64,000 nt of DNA from Fredinandcohnia onubensis. Lineage in GTDB: Bacteria > Bacillota > Bacilli > Bacillales > Bacillaceae_L. This document shows, one piece after another, positions 16,907-25,423 of the stretch (the stretch's first letter is position 1; the number at the start of each line of letters is the position of its first letter). Under the pieces are notes generated by a model. It was given only the letters and a program-made list of their open reading frames with translations, did no database searches and was not told the DNA's origin. The translations under genes and the position numbers were made by a program. The DNA lies in assembly GCF_002734215.1 (NCBI RefSeq), contig NZ_NSEB01000004.1:565954-629953 (forward strand), written 5' to 3'.

Positions 16907-18412
16907 TTGAAGAAAAAAGCTGTAAAAAAGTTTTACATGAGTACTTGTTTGCTATTAGTAGTTGCCATTATCTTTTCAGGATGTTCAAGTAAAGAATCCT
17001 CAGCTGATCAAGAAGATTTAAAGAACATCACAATCATGGCCAACCTGCATACTCCGGAGGTGCCTTCAGACAAGATTGAAAAACTACTAGAAGAAAAGTC
17101 TGGCTTTGATTTAACCTTCAGCTGGACACCGGATTCAAACTATGAAGAAAAACTAAATACTGCTTTTGCAACAGAAACACTTCCAGAAGCAACCTTTTTG
17201 AAAAACCAGGCATCGTTCATTAAATTTAAACAAGCCATACGTGATGGACAGTTCTGGGAGATTGGACCTTATTTAGATGAATATGAAAATCTGAGCAAAC
17301 TTTATGAACAAACACTAGCAAATACAGCAGTCGATGGTAAAATGTATGCGCTTTATCAAGGGAGACCGGCTGCTCGTTCAGGTATTATCTATAGAAAGGA
17401 TTGGGCCGATCATCTAGGTCTTTCAACACCTGAAACCATCGAAGATGTATACGAAATGGCACGTGCCTTTACTGAAGAGGATCCCGATGGGAATGGTAAG
17501 GATGACACAATTGGCCTTTCTGATTTCTCTGATTTATATTGGGGAGCTTTTAAAATTATCTCATCATGGCACGGTACGCCAAATAACTGGGGAGTTAAAG
17601 ACGGGGAACTTCTTCCTGAATTTATGTTCGATGAATACATCCAAACAATGGATTATATGAAAAATTTACGGGACAAAGGTTATATGAACAGTGATTTTCC
17701 TGTTACAAGTAAAGACGACCACCGGGCATTAGTGAAAAACGGTACTGCGGGAATTGTAATTGGACCGATGGGTGATATAAGCAGTATTCACGCTGATACT
17801 ACTGAACTTAATCCGAATGCTACATTTGAAATCCAAAATGTGATTACGGGACCAGGTGGAGAGTATGGTATTTGGGCACTACCTGGATATGGTAATGTCG
17901 TATTATTCCCGAAAACATCTGTAGAAACAGAAGAAGAGTTAAAAGAGATTCTTAGTTTCTTTGACTATCTAATGAGCCCTGAAGGTTCTAACCTGGTTTT
18001 CTGGGGGAGCGAAGGAGAACATTATGAATTACAAGATGGGAAAGCATTGGGTCTAGATACTGATTTGTCAACACGTGATGTAAAACCATACCAGTCTATT
18101 GAGATTGGAGAACCTACAACAAATGGAAGATACGATAGTATTTATACGTTAGATATAAAAGAAAAAGCAGAAAAGCTAACAGTTGATAATGATCAATATT
18201 TAATCACGGATCCAACAGCTGCCCTAGATTCTGCAACTTATATTGAAAAAGGTGAAATGCTGAACCAAAAAATAAATGATGCAACTTATAATTATATTCT
18301 TGGTGATATTGACTTAAATGGCTTTAAGGCTGCCATAGAGGATTGGAAAAAGTCAGGCGGAGACCAGATCATCAAGGAATATAATGAAGCCTACCAAAAT
18401 AGTAAAAAATAG
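16907..18412 (+). CDS. Extracellular solute-binding lipoprotein (sugar ABC type)
   Basis: TTG start at 16907 with AAGGGTGG upstream. The 501-residue protein has a signal peptide and lipobox FSGC (C26), then a family 1 solute-binding fold with a Pro-rich hinge region and DPDGNGKDDTIGLSD, a calcium-binding-like loop typical of LplA/YtcQ-type oligosaccharide-binding proteins. It is followed directly by a pectin methylesterase, suggesting binding of pectin oligosaccharides. No permease or ATPase genes lie nearby, so it must work with transporter parts encoded elsewhere or be a remnant of a larger locus. Confidence 0.85.
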   Translation: MKKKAVKKFYMSTCLLLVVAIIFSGCSSKESSADQEDLKNITIMANLHTPEVPSDKIEKLLEEKSGFDLTFSWTPDSNYEEKLNTAFATETLPEATFLKNQASFIKFKQAIRDGQFWEIGPYLDEYENLSKLYEQTLANTAVDGKMYALYQGRPAARSGIIYRKDWADHLGLSTPETIEDVYEMARAFTEEDPDGNGKDDTIGLSDFSDLYWGAFKIISSWHGTPNNWGVKDGELLPEFMFDEYIQTMDYMKNLRDKGYMNSDFPVTSKDDHRALVKNGTAGIVIGPMGDISSIHADTTELNPNATFEIQNVITGPGGEYGIWALPGYGNVVLFPKTSVETEEELKEILSFFDYLMSPEGSNLVFWGSEGEHYELQDGKALGLDTDLSTRDVKPYQSIEIGEPTTNGRYDSIYTLDIKEKAEKLTVDNDQYLITDPTAALDSATYIEKGEMLNQKINDATYNYILGDIDLNGFKAAIEDWKKSGGDQIIKEYNEAYQNSKK

Positions 18413-18451
18413 TTGATTTACTAAGTACCAATTTGAAGGGTGGTAACTAAA

Positions 18452-19423
18452 TTGGTAAATAACGTTGAAACTAACAAAATAGTAGTATCTCAAGACGGGT
18501 CGGGTGACTTTAAGACAGTTCAAGAAGCCATTATTTCTGTTCCAGAGAATAATTTAAATCCGGTAACCATTTATATCAAAAATGGCACCTACAAAGAAGT
18601 AGTAACGGTTTCAGAAAACAGGAGGTTTATTTCGCTTGTTGGAGAGAGTTCGTTAAACACCATTATTACGTATGATAATTTTGCCGGAAAAGTAAAGGAA
18701 AATGGAGAAAAAGTCGGTACAAGTGGAAGCGCATCAGTGTACCTCCTCGCCGATGACACTCGTGTAGAAAACATTACTTTAGAAAATTCATATGATGATT
18801 CTTTGGAAATTGATCCTGTAAAGATTAATGGTAGACAGGCTGTTGCTGTATTTACATCTGGCCAACATGTATATTTCAATAATGTGAGATTTCTAGGGAA
18901 ACAAGATACCCTATACGTTCATAAAGGAACGATGTACTTTTACAACTGTTACATTGAAGGGGATGTCGATTTTATTTTTGGAGCAGCACAGGCTGTATTT
19001 AATCAATGTCAAATCCATTCACTTGATAGGGGATCAAAGATTGATAATGGGTATGTAACCGCGGCTAGTACACTCATTTCAGATCCATTTGGGATCATGA
19101 TTATAAAAAGCAAATTCACAAGCGATGCACCACCAGGTACTGTTTATTTAGGGAGACCATGGCCAGCTGGTGGGAACACAGATGCTATTGGAAGTGTTCT
19201 CATAAGGGAATGTGACCTAGGCGATCATATTATAATCGATGGGTGGACCTCAATGAATGGACGCTTAGAACCTGAGGATGCTCGATTATATGAATATAAA
19301 AACTTTGGTCCTGGTGCAGCTAATCACGTTAAAAGAAGACAATTATCCGAGGAAACAGTAAAAAAGTGGTCGATTCAAAATGTATTAAAGGGTTGGGAGA
19401 TTAGCGAATTAGTAAGAAAATAA
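18452..19423 (+). CDS. Pectin methylesterase (CE8) without signal peptide
   Basis: TTG 18452 is chosen because AAGGGTGG (18435-18442) would overlap the alternative GTG at 18440. The 323-residue right-handed beta-helix enzyme has the CE8 signatures: GSGDFKTVQEAI at the start, GKQD152TLY, DVD173FIFGAA (the two catalytic aspartates) and YLGR235PW. It removes methyl groups from polygalacturonate. No signal peptide is present, so it probably acts in the cytoplasm on imported oligosaccharides. Likely cotranscribed with the binding-protein gene 39 bp upstream. Confidence 0.9.
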   Translation: MVNNVETNKIVVSQDGSGDFKTVQEAIISVPENNLNPVTIYIKNGTYKEVVTVSENRRFISLVGESSLNTIITYDNFAGKVKENGEKVGTSGSASVYLLADDTRVENITLENSYDDSLEIDPVKINGRQAVAVFTSGQHVYFNNVRFLGKQDTLYVHKGTMYFYNCYIEGDVDFIFGAAQAVFNQCQIHSLDRGSKIDNGYVTAASTLISDPFGIMIIKSKFTSDAPPGTVYLGRPWPAGGNTDAIGSVLIRECDLGDHIIIDGWTSMNGRLEPEDARLYEYKNFGPGAANHVKRRQLSEETVKKWSIQNVLKGWEISELVRK

Positions 19424-19430
19424 AAAATAA

Positions 19431-19482
19431 AGGGGCCGTCTGGAAGTCAATTTTCATGACCTTTTGGACAGCCCCTTTTTTA
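19431..19482 (+). terminator. Long imperfect hairpin terminator
   Basis: AGGGGC...GTC and GGACAGCCCCT pair, extended by AAGTCA/TGACCTT toward the loop, with A-tract before and T-tract after. The long imperfect arms are unusual for a simple terminator and might derive from a mobile-element end. Confidence 0.7.
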
Positions 19483-19506
19483 TTTTAGTCAACACACATT
19501 TTACAC

Positions 19507-19935
19507 TTAATATTCAGGGTTAAAAGTTTCCTTTTCCTTGCGTACCAAGCAAAGGATTCCTGCAATAAGGTACAGAATACTTGCAATAATGGAGATTAGG
19601 AATGTTGCAAGTGTAGTAAGTACAGCTACTACAATTAACAGAATTCCTGCTGCTTTTGGATGCTTATTCCCTTTAAGAAGAAATAACGATACAACTCCGA
19701 GTATGATGGCTAAAATACTTACGATAATGAAATACCAGCCACCGGATGTTACCATATCTGTAATGATGCCCATATCGACTCCTTCAAGAGTTGGATCTTC
19801 AGCAGCGATGCTCTCCATTTCTTGTGTGAACTCATTATTGTCACCAAGACCTACAAACATAAATCCAAATAAAGTTAAAAATACAAAGAAACAAGCTCCA
19901 ATAATCGTTAAAACAAATTCACCAGTACGTTTCAT
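19507..19935 (-). CDS. DUF4064 family membrane protein
   Basis: This 142-residue protein has four TM helices: residues 7-30, 64-86, 93-113 and 115-132, with a short acidic loop after the first (NNEFTQEMESIAAEDP). This pattern and the KHPKAAGILLIV segment match DUF4064, a small Firmicutes membrane family of unknown function. Start ATG 19935 follows AAGGGGGA. It is transcribed alone toward the pectin esterase terminator. Confidence 0.75.
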   Translation of the reverse strand: MKRTGEFVLTIIGACFFVFLTLFGFMFVGLGDNNEFTQEMESIAAEDPTLEGVDMGIITDMVTSGGWYFIIVSILAIILGVVSLFLLKGNKHPKAAGILLIVVAVLTTLATFLISIIASILYLIAGILCLVRKEKETFNPEY

Positions 19936-20194
19936 TCATAGTTCCCCCTTAAAAAATGTTTCCTTTTGATTGTACTATACAGTATATAGTATGCAATCCG
20001 ATTTTCTTCCTAATCCTCTCCAAAAGTGGAATTAGTTTATTTACGAAAAAAGAGAAAAAAGGTTTCAAAATGATGTAATTAATTTTTCAGGAGATATACG
20101 CATATAAAAATAGGGAGTATAAATTTTGATGTATTATTACAATTATATTAAAGGAATATTAAAAAAATTTTGCAAACAACAGATGATATATGTT

Positions 20195-20256
20195 AACCTA
20201 GATTTATAGGTTTTAAATTGGTAAATATACCAAATTAATCCAAATTAGTAGTTTGG
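20195..20256 (+). promoter_or_regulatory. Run of three inverted repeats in the TRAP gene leader
   Basis: The 377-bp gap 19936-20313 holds AACCTA/TAGGTT (20195-20212), TTGGTA/TACCAA (20218-20233) and CCAAA/TTTGG (20240-20256) in series. No T-box or other known riboswitch motif is visible. They may be operators or RNA hairpins controlling the transporter. The rest of the gap is AT-rich without a supported gene. Confidence 0.4.
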
Positions 20257-20313
20257 TAGTAAACCTCGTTCTAAGAGGGTCTACATAAAATATGATATCT
20301 AGGGGGAATGCAA

Positions 20314-21321
20314 ATGCTGAAGAAGTACTCATTTCTAACTTTGCTGCTAGCATTGGTTTTACTCATTGCTGCATGTAGCAGTGATAACACGAATGGTGAC
20401 GACAAGGATGAAGGAGGCGATGGCAGCGCTGAATCTGGGACAATCGATCTTCTCATGGGTACAGGTAGCCAAGGAGGGACCTATTTTCCACTTGGTGCCG
20501 AAATGGCGAATGTTTGGAACAAGAATATTGACAACGTGAACGTGACATCAACAGAATCAGGTGCCTCTGTTGAAAACCTTGCAAAAATTTCAAATGGTGA
20601 GTTTGACCTTGGGATGACTGTTAATCTTCCTGCTTACAATGCGCTTAATGGAACTGGTGATTTCGAAGGTAAGAAGGTTGAAAACTTCGCATTTATTGGA
20701 CATATTTATCCAGAAGTTCTTCAAATCATTACACGTGAAAGCACTGGTGTTGAGACAATTGCGGATCTAAAAGGAAAAAGAATTGCAATTGGACCTCCAG
20801 GAAGTGGAACGCAAACTGCAACAAAAGCGGTATTAGCAGCTTACGGAATCAACGATGGCGATTATGAAGCATACCAAGAAGGATTCGGTGATGCAAAATC
20901 GAAACTACAAGACGGTACGATTGATGCTTCATTCGGATTACTTGGCCTACCAGATGCAGGTATTGACGAGCTTCAAGCCTCAGTTGGCGATGTGAAGTTC
21001 TTAGAGGTAACAGGTGATGAATTAAAAACGGTAGAAGAAACAAGCGGATACACTGGGTATACAATTAAAGCAGGTTCTTACGAATGGTTAAAAGAGGATG
21101 CGAATGTTGTATCGGCATACGCTGTTCTTGTTGCAAATACAGACACAGTGGATGATGAATTAGCTTACCAACTTGCAAAAGTCATGCTTGAAAAGGCAAG
21201 TGAAAATACACATGCACAAGCAGCCCACATGACAAAAGAAAACGCACTTAGTGGATTAGGAGATTTACCAATTCATCCTGGTGCAGAAAAGTACTATAAA
21301 GAAGTTGGAATACTAGATTAA
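20314..21321 (+). CDS. TAXI-family TRAP transporter solute-binding lipoprotein
   Basis: ATG 20314 follows AGGGGG at 7-bp spacing. The 335-residue product has a signal peptide with lipobox IAAC (C21), an acidic linker, then the TAXI-type binding fold: GTGSQGGTYFPLGAEMANVWN, STESGASVENLAKI, and KGKRIAIGPPGSGT. TAXI-TRAP systems import organic acids or amino acids such as glutamate using an ion gradient. The permease gene lies 312 bp downstream, separated by an inverted-repeat element and a terminator. Confidence 0.92.
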   Translation: MLKKYSFLTLLLALVLLIAACSSDNTNGDDKDEGGDGSAESGTIDLLMGTGSQGGTYFPLGAEMANVWNKNIDNVNVTSTESGASVENLAKISNGEFDLGMTVNLPAYNALNGTGDFEGKKVENFAFIGHIYPEVLQIITRESTGVETIADLKGKRIAIGPPGSGTQTATKAVLAAYGINDGDYEAYQEGFGDAKSKLQDGTIDASFGLLGLPDAGIDELQASVGDVKFLEVTGDELKTVEETSGYTGYTIKAGSYEWLKEDANVVSAYAVLVANTDTVDDELAYQLAKVMLEKASENTHAQAAHMTKENALSGLGDLPIHPGAEKYYKEVGILD

Positions 21322-21323
21322 TA

Positions 21324-21434
21324 GCTTTAACTTTATTCAGCAGAAGTCCCCTACTTCAATAAGTGGGGGACAAATGCAATTTTGAGTATTTAAATTAGTG
21401 GTGGGTCCAAACCCTGGCTGAATAAAGTTAAAGC
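21324..21434 (+). repeat. Inverted-repeat-bounded element between TRAP transporter genes
   Basis: Perfect 18-bp inverted repeats GCTTTAACTTTATTCAGC (21324-21341 and complement at 21417-21434) enclose a hairpin GTCCCC-T-ACTT / AAGT-G-GGGGAC (21346-21371). The start abuts the TAXI stop codon. The arrangement resembles a MITE or the end of an IS200/IS605-type element; no transposase is present. Family assignment is inference. Confidence 0.6.
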
Positions 21435-21527
21435 CTCCGGCGGATGCCACGATTTTTCAGAGGTAGTTTTTCGAGCGTGCTCGAAAAAAATCGGGCGCAA
21501 ATACGCCAAGGCGAATTTGATTAGAAG
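21435..21527 (+). repeat. Structured intergenic block following the inverted-repeat element
   Basis: GC-richer than its surroundings, it contains a perfect 10-bp inverted repeat TTTTTCGAGC/GCTCGAAAAA (21467-21488) and CGCC-type short repeats (GCCTCCGGCGGA, ACGCCAAGGCG). It has the look of a dispersed extragenic repeat found in other Bacillus genomes, and may form one unit with the preceding element. Confidence 0.5.
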
Positions 21528-21562
21528 AAGGGCTTAACACTATGTGTTCTAGCCCTTTTTTT
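21528..21562 (+). terminator. Internal terminator between TRAP transporter genes
   Basis: AAGGGCT...AACAC and GTGTT...AGCCCTT form a bulged stem followed by seven T residues. It would reduce read-through from the binding-protein gene to the permease gene, giving unequal expression. Confidence 0.7.
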
Positions 21563-21633
21563 CACAAGGATTACTTTTATTAATTCAATCCAATTAATCG
21601 TCAAATAAAATGATTTCACAGGTGGTGGTAAGA

Positions 21634-23640
21634 ATGAAATGGTGGAAGAAGAAGGAGATGAGGGACTCGAAGGAACCTGCTCAAAATAAAGAAAGTGTAT
21701 CGGCAGAAGAGATTCTAGAAAAATACGATCGGGAAAGTACCTATCGAAGGAATCTTGGGAAATGGAAATGGATTGTTCTCATCTTGGCTGTTGGCCTGAC
21801 GGTATTTCATCTTTATACAGGGTATCGCGGTGCCTTTGAAGCTCGAATTCAGGGTCCCATTCATTTAGGGACAGCATTGGGATTAATCTTTCTACTTTAT
21901 CCAATTAAAAAGGGACTTCATCGTAAGCAAAAAGGAATTCCTTGGTACGATGTGATCCTAGCAATTATTTCACTAGGTGTTGGCTATTATAATGTTATTT
22001 TCTATGAGGAATTGGTGTCAGAACGGATTGTATTCGGATATACAACTCCAGACTTTATTGTTGGAACACTAGGAGTATTACTTGTTCTTGAAGCTGCTAG
22101 AAGGTGTGTTGGCCTTCCGATAGTCATCGTATCGAGTGTGGCCATTCTTTATGCATTGTATGGAAACTTGATTCCTACGAAACTATTTGCTCACAGAGGT
22201 TTCTCTTGGAATACATTGGTTACAGATTTGTATTTAACGACAAAAGGAATCTATAGTACGCCAATCCAAGTTTCTTCGACATTTATTTTTCTATTTTTAT
22301 TATTTGGAGTCATGTTAATTCGAACGGGTGTCGGACAATTCTTTAATGATATTGCATTTGCGATCACTGGTCGGTTTACGGGTGGTCAAGCAAAAGCTGC
22401 AGTCGTAGCAAGTGCCATGCAGGGGATGGTTTCTGGTAGTTCTGTAGCAAATACAGTTGGTTCGGGTTCGTTTACGATTCCAATGATGAAAAAAGCAGGC
22501 TATAAACCAGAGTTTGCGGCAGCAGCTGAAGCCTCTGCATCTACGGGTGGTCAAATTATGCCTCCAATCATGGGAGCAGCCGCATTTATCATGGCTTCCT
22601 ATACCAATATCCCATATAGCCAAATTATGTTGGTTGCAATTATCCCGGCTGCCCTTTATTTTCTTGGCGTATTTTTTGGTGTTCATTTCGAATCTAAAAA
22701 GATTGGGATTGTGGGGGTTCCAAAGGAGACCTTACCTAAAGCAAAGAAGTTAATGCTTGAACGCGGCTACTTATTGCTTCCGCTTATTGTTATATTCTAC
22801 ACATTACTGACAGGAAAGACGCCAATGCGTGCAGCATTGCTTGCGATTCTTGTCTCATTTTTAGTGAGTCTTGTTCGTAAAGATACAAGAATGTCGTTAA
22901 AAAGTGTCATTAAAACACTTGAGGAAGGTGCAAGAGTTGCATTGCCTGTAATCGCAGCCTGTGCGTCTGCTGGAATCATTGTTGGAGTAGTTGTTCAAAC
23001 AGGTCTCGGTGGACGTATTGCAGATGGTATCATTGCATTGGGTGGAGGAAGCTTAATCCTTACTTTGTTCTTTACCATGATTGCTTGCTTAATCCTCGGA
23101 ATGGGTCTGCCAACTACAGCTAACTATGTTGTTACAGCTACAATGGCAGCTCCGGCATTAATCCTTGGATTAGATGTACCCGTACTTGCGGCTCATATGT
23201 TTGTCTTCTATTTTGGAATCGTGGCAGATATCACTCCACCGGTTTGTTTAGCCGCCTATGCGGGGGCTGGCTTAGCGAGGGCAAATCCATTTACCACGGG
23301 AGTTACAGCAACAAAGCTTGCGACAGCTGCCTATATTATTCCATTTATCTTTGTCATCAATCCGCAAATGCTTTTAATCGACTTTGAGGTTCCTTTCTTG
23401 GTCATCTCTGTTATAACGGCAATCATTGGTATGATTGGCATTAGCACAGCCATGATCGGATACTTCATACGTAGGGCATTTGTATGGGAGCGAATTATCT
23501 TATTCGCTGCAGGCTTAAGCCTTGTGTCACCAAGTATTTATTTTGGAGCTGCAGGTGTGATTGGATTAGTAGCGATTCTATTTATTCAATCTCGCCGTCC
23601 AAAAGAAAATATTCAAGCACCAACGATGTCATTCAATTAG
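21634..23640 (+). CDS. TRAP transporter fused permease (4TM/12TM)
   Basis: ATG 21634 is preceded by GGTGGTGG; an upstream in-frame ATG at 21610 overlaps that SD. The 668-residue protein has a charged cytoplasmic N-terminus, then about 16-18 TM helices combining the small DctQ and large DctM subunits: the DctM part shows GSSVANTVGSGSFTIPMMK, ASTGGQIMPPIMGAAAF and GMGLPTTANYVVTA. Fused permeases are characteristic of TAXI-type TRAP systems, so it partners the binding lipoprotein encoded upstream. Confidence 0.93.
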   Translation: MKWWKKKEMRDSKEPAQNKESVSAEEILEKYDRESTYRRNLGKWKWIVLILAVGLTVFHLYTGYRGAFEARIQGPIHLGTALGLIFLLYPIKKGLHRKQKGIPWYDVILAIISLGVGYYNVIFYEELVSERIVFGYTTPDFIVGTLGVLLVLEAARRCVGLPIVIVSSVAILYALYGNLIPTKLFAHRGFSWNTLVTDLYLTTKGIYSTPIQVSSTFIFLFLLFGVMLIRTGVGQFFNDIAFAITGRFTGGQAKAAVVASAMQGMVSGSSVANTVGSGSFTIPMMKKAGYKPEFAAAAEASASTGGQIMPPIMGAAAFIMASYTNIPYSQIMLVAIIPAALYFLGVFFGVHFESKKIGIVGVPKETLPKAKKLMLERGYLLLPLIVIFYTLLTGKTPMRAALLAILVSFLVSLVRKDTRMSLKSVIKTLEEGARVALPVIAACASAGIIVGVVVQTGLGGRIADGIIALGGGSLILTLFFTMIACLILGMGLPTTANYVVTATMAAPALILGLDVPVLAAHMFVFYFGIVADITPPVCLAAYAGAGLARANPFTTGVTATKLATAAYIIPFIFVINPQMLLIDFEVPFLVISVITAIIGMIGISTAMIGYFIRRAFVWERIILFAAGLSLVSPSIYFGAAGVIGLVAILFIQSRRPKENIQAPTMSFN

Positions 23641-23649
23641 TTTCAATAG

Positions 23650-23687
23650 GAAAAACGACGTGCCTCAAAACACACGTCGTTTTTTAT
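23650..23687. terminator. Bidirectional terminator
   Basis: AAAAACGACGTG and CACGTCGTTTTT pair perfectly over 12 bp. The right arm touches the stop codon of the convergent DUF3231 gene. Confidence 0.85.
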
Positions 23688-24688
23688 TTGTGTTTTTGTA
23701 ATTTAATCCGATCAATCGTAGCTGGAGGTTCTTGAATCCACCGGCGCTTAACAAGGATATTGAACCCCTTAGCAGCATAAACGAAAATCTCACCGATCGT
23801 TTTTGAGTAAAATGCGAGTAAATCTGCCCTCATGGATATTCCTTGGGCATGTCCAATCAGAGTAATATCGATACTATTAAGGGCATGAAAAAGTGTAACA
23901 ATGAGTTTATCCGAAAATGGTGAAACCGTTGAACCTGTTACCTCCATTGGAATGGAAACAGTCCCCATAAGATCTTCCTCTTTCAGCAGATCATTAATAA
24001 ATGTAACTTGCTTTTCCGATATCTTTTTTCCTTCGATAATAAAATCAAATATTTCTTTGTCCTTTACGACTTGCAGGAAACCCGTGCAAAGAACAATTGC
24101 AAAAAAGTTTCGTTCCATATTAAAAAACATATCTGTGATTTCCAAAACATTTAATGGCCTCTTATCCCCGATCAACTTTGTTAAATATGTCTTTTTTTCT
24201 ATATACTCATTTTCAGTAGGATAGACAACCATTGGGGGACGGTCATACATTCCTTTTTCAAGCATTAACTGGGTTGCTTCATTATACTGTGTTAAAGCAT
24301 CTGATAAGCATTTAGAAAATAATGTTCGAATATCCTCTCTAGCTACATTTGAAGCTATAAAGCTAAAATTGATCATATTCATTCGACTCATTGCATAAAC
24401 AAAGGTTAAAGAAAAAGGATCATAGAACAATGGTGGTGCCGATAGGTTTATATCCTCGTCGGAAAATTCATCCGGTATAGGTATGTTCTCTTCCGAAAAG
24501 ATTCGCTTTATTTCGTTCATTTGCCCACTATATATTTGTAAAGATTCTTTTAATAGTGGTTTAATTTCTTCATCATTTAAATGGTGAAGGAAGTATCTAA
24601 TCAAACAAACTGTCATACTAGCCTGTATGAACGTGGTCCATAATCCACTGATTTCAGCACTGGATAAACGAATATTATGTTTCTCCAT
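23684..24688 (-). CDS. DUF3231 family protein
   Basis: ATG 24688 (MEKHNIRLS) follows GGAGGG and is preferred over the longer frame beginning at 24712. The 334-residue protein consists of two related halves (about 5-160 and 175-325), each a four-helix segment beginning with an LS/LT-x-x-E-I...LW/MF pattern, as in DUF3231, a Bacillaceae family of predicted ferritin-like or coat-associated proteins. No TM segment or signal peptide. Function unknown; a spore role is only suggested by the taxonomic range. Confidence 0.72.
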   Translation of the reverse strand: MEKHNIRLSSAEISGLWTTFIQASMTVCLIRYFLHHLNDEEIKPLLKESLQIYSGQMNEIKRIFSEENIPIPDEFSDEDINLSAPPLFYDPFSLTFVYAMSRMNMINFSFIASNVAREDIRTLFSKCLSDALTQYNEATQLMLEKGMYDRPPMVVYPTENEYIEKKTYLTKLIGDKRPLNVLEITDMFFNMERNFFAIVLCTGFLQVVKDKEIFDFIIEGKKISEKQVTFINDLLKEEDLMGTVSIPMEVTGSTVSPFSDKLIVTLFHALNSIDITLIGHAQGISMRADLLAFYSKTIGEIFVYAAKGFNILVKRRWIQEPPATIDRIKLQKHK

Positions 24689-24757
24689 GAGGCACCCTCC
24701 CCAATACTTCATATATGGGTAGTATTGGTTAAATGAAAATTTCTATTCTTTAACAAT

Positions 24758-25246
24758 TCAACCTCCCATGGTAGATAATAGTTGATCAAACTCTTCGTTA
24801 ATGGATTTGATCTGCTCGTAGCCATCGTCCGTTTTGTTTGTATCCCCATTCGTAATCCCCTGGAGCAGAGTACTCATGCTTTCCATATATCGTTCAATTG
24901 ACGCTTGAATATGATTTCGTAACTCGTCCAAACTTTTATTACTCGGTTTACCATCAAGCTCAATTAGATTAAAAATGTACATCGCTTCCTCATTAGCGAT
25001 TTGCATAGTCTCAACTGCTGCCTCTAATTCATCCTCTTTTTTCATTTCTTCCAAAAGCATATTTAATTCCTTATTAAGCTGAATAAATTTTTGAACATGG
25101 CTATGCAGGCTATCTAATATAACCTGATCCTTTTGTGAAAGATTCTGATCAAGGGCACTATATAGATCTGAAGCGGTCCTAGAAGGTGAGGAGCATCCTA
25201 TTAATAACGCGATAAAGATGAATGGTAGAATGATTTTTCGACTCAT
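24758..25246 (-). CDS. Small lipoprotein of unknown family
   Basis: This 162-residue protein has a signal peptide with lipobox LLIGC (C18) followed by a wholly helical, acidic mature domain with repeated heptad-like Leu/Ile spacing, likely a short helical bundle. Start ATG has GGGAGGGA upstream. It lies 69 bp upstream of the DUF3231 gene in the same direction, so the two may be cotranscribed. The family is not recognised. Confidence 0.7.
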   Translation of the reverse strand: MSRKIILPFIFIALLIGCSSPSRTASDLYSALDQNLSQKDQVILDSLHSHVQKFIQLNKELNMLLEEMKKEDELEAAVETMQIANEEAMYIFNLIELDGKPSNKSLDELRNHIQASIERYMESMSTLLQGITNGDTNKTDDGYEQIKSINEEFDQLLSTMGG

Positions 25247-25310
25247 ATTGTCCCTCCCTAGTAACGTATATAAAAAGATATGAGACTTGTCCTTGTTATA
25301 TGCTTGCGGT

Positions 25311-25339
25311 TTGACAAATAGATTCTAGTATATTATCTT
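25311..25339 (+). promoter_or_regulatory. mhqD promoter
   Basis: TTGACA (25311-25316), 17-bp spacer, TATCTT (25334-25339). The -10 coincides with the left arm of the MhqR-type palindrome. Confidence 0.6.
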
Positions 25340-25351
25340 GAATTAAAGATA
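25334..25351 (+). promoter_or_regulatory. MhqR-type operator upstream of mhqD
   Basis: TATCTT-GAATTA-AAGATA is an inverted repeat resembling the B. subtilis MhqR box (TATCTCGAATTCGAGATA, recalled). The same motif, as a longer perfect palindrome, precedes the ring-cleaving dioxygenase at 31556-31577. Confidence 0.7.
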
Positions 25352-25423
25352 TTTTATCATTCACTATTATTACGGTCTCGTTAGGAGATACTAGAAAAAG
25401 TATTTTGTTTTGGAGGGAATACA

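Noticed and set aside
19538-19969. 143-codon + strand ORF
   Set aside because: It mirrors the DUF4064 membrane gene on the minus strand and has no ribosome site or recognisable protein.
20195-20256. T-box or other known riboswitch before the TRAP gene
   Set aside because: The conserved T-box sequence (AGGGTGGNACCGCG) and a terminator are absent; only short inverted repeats are present.
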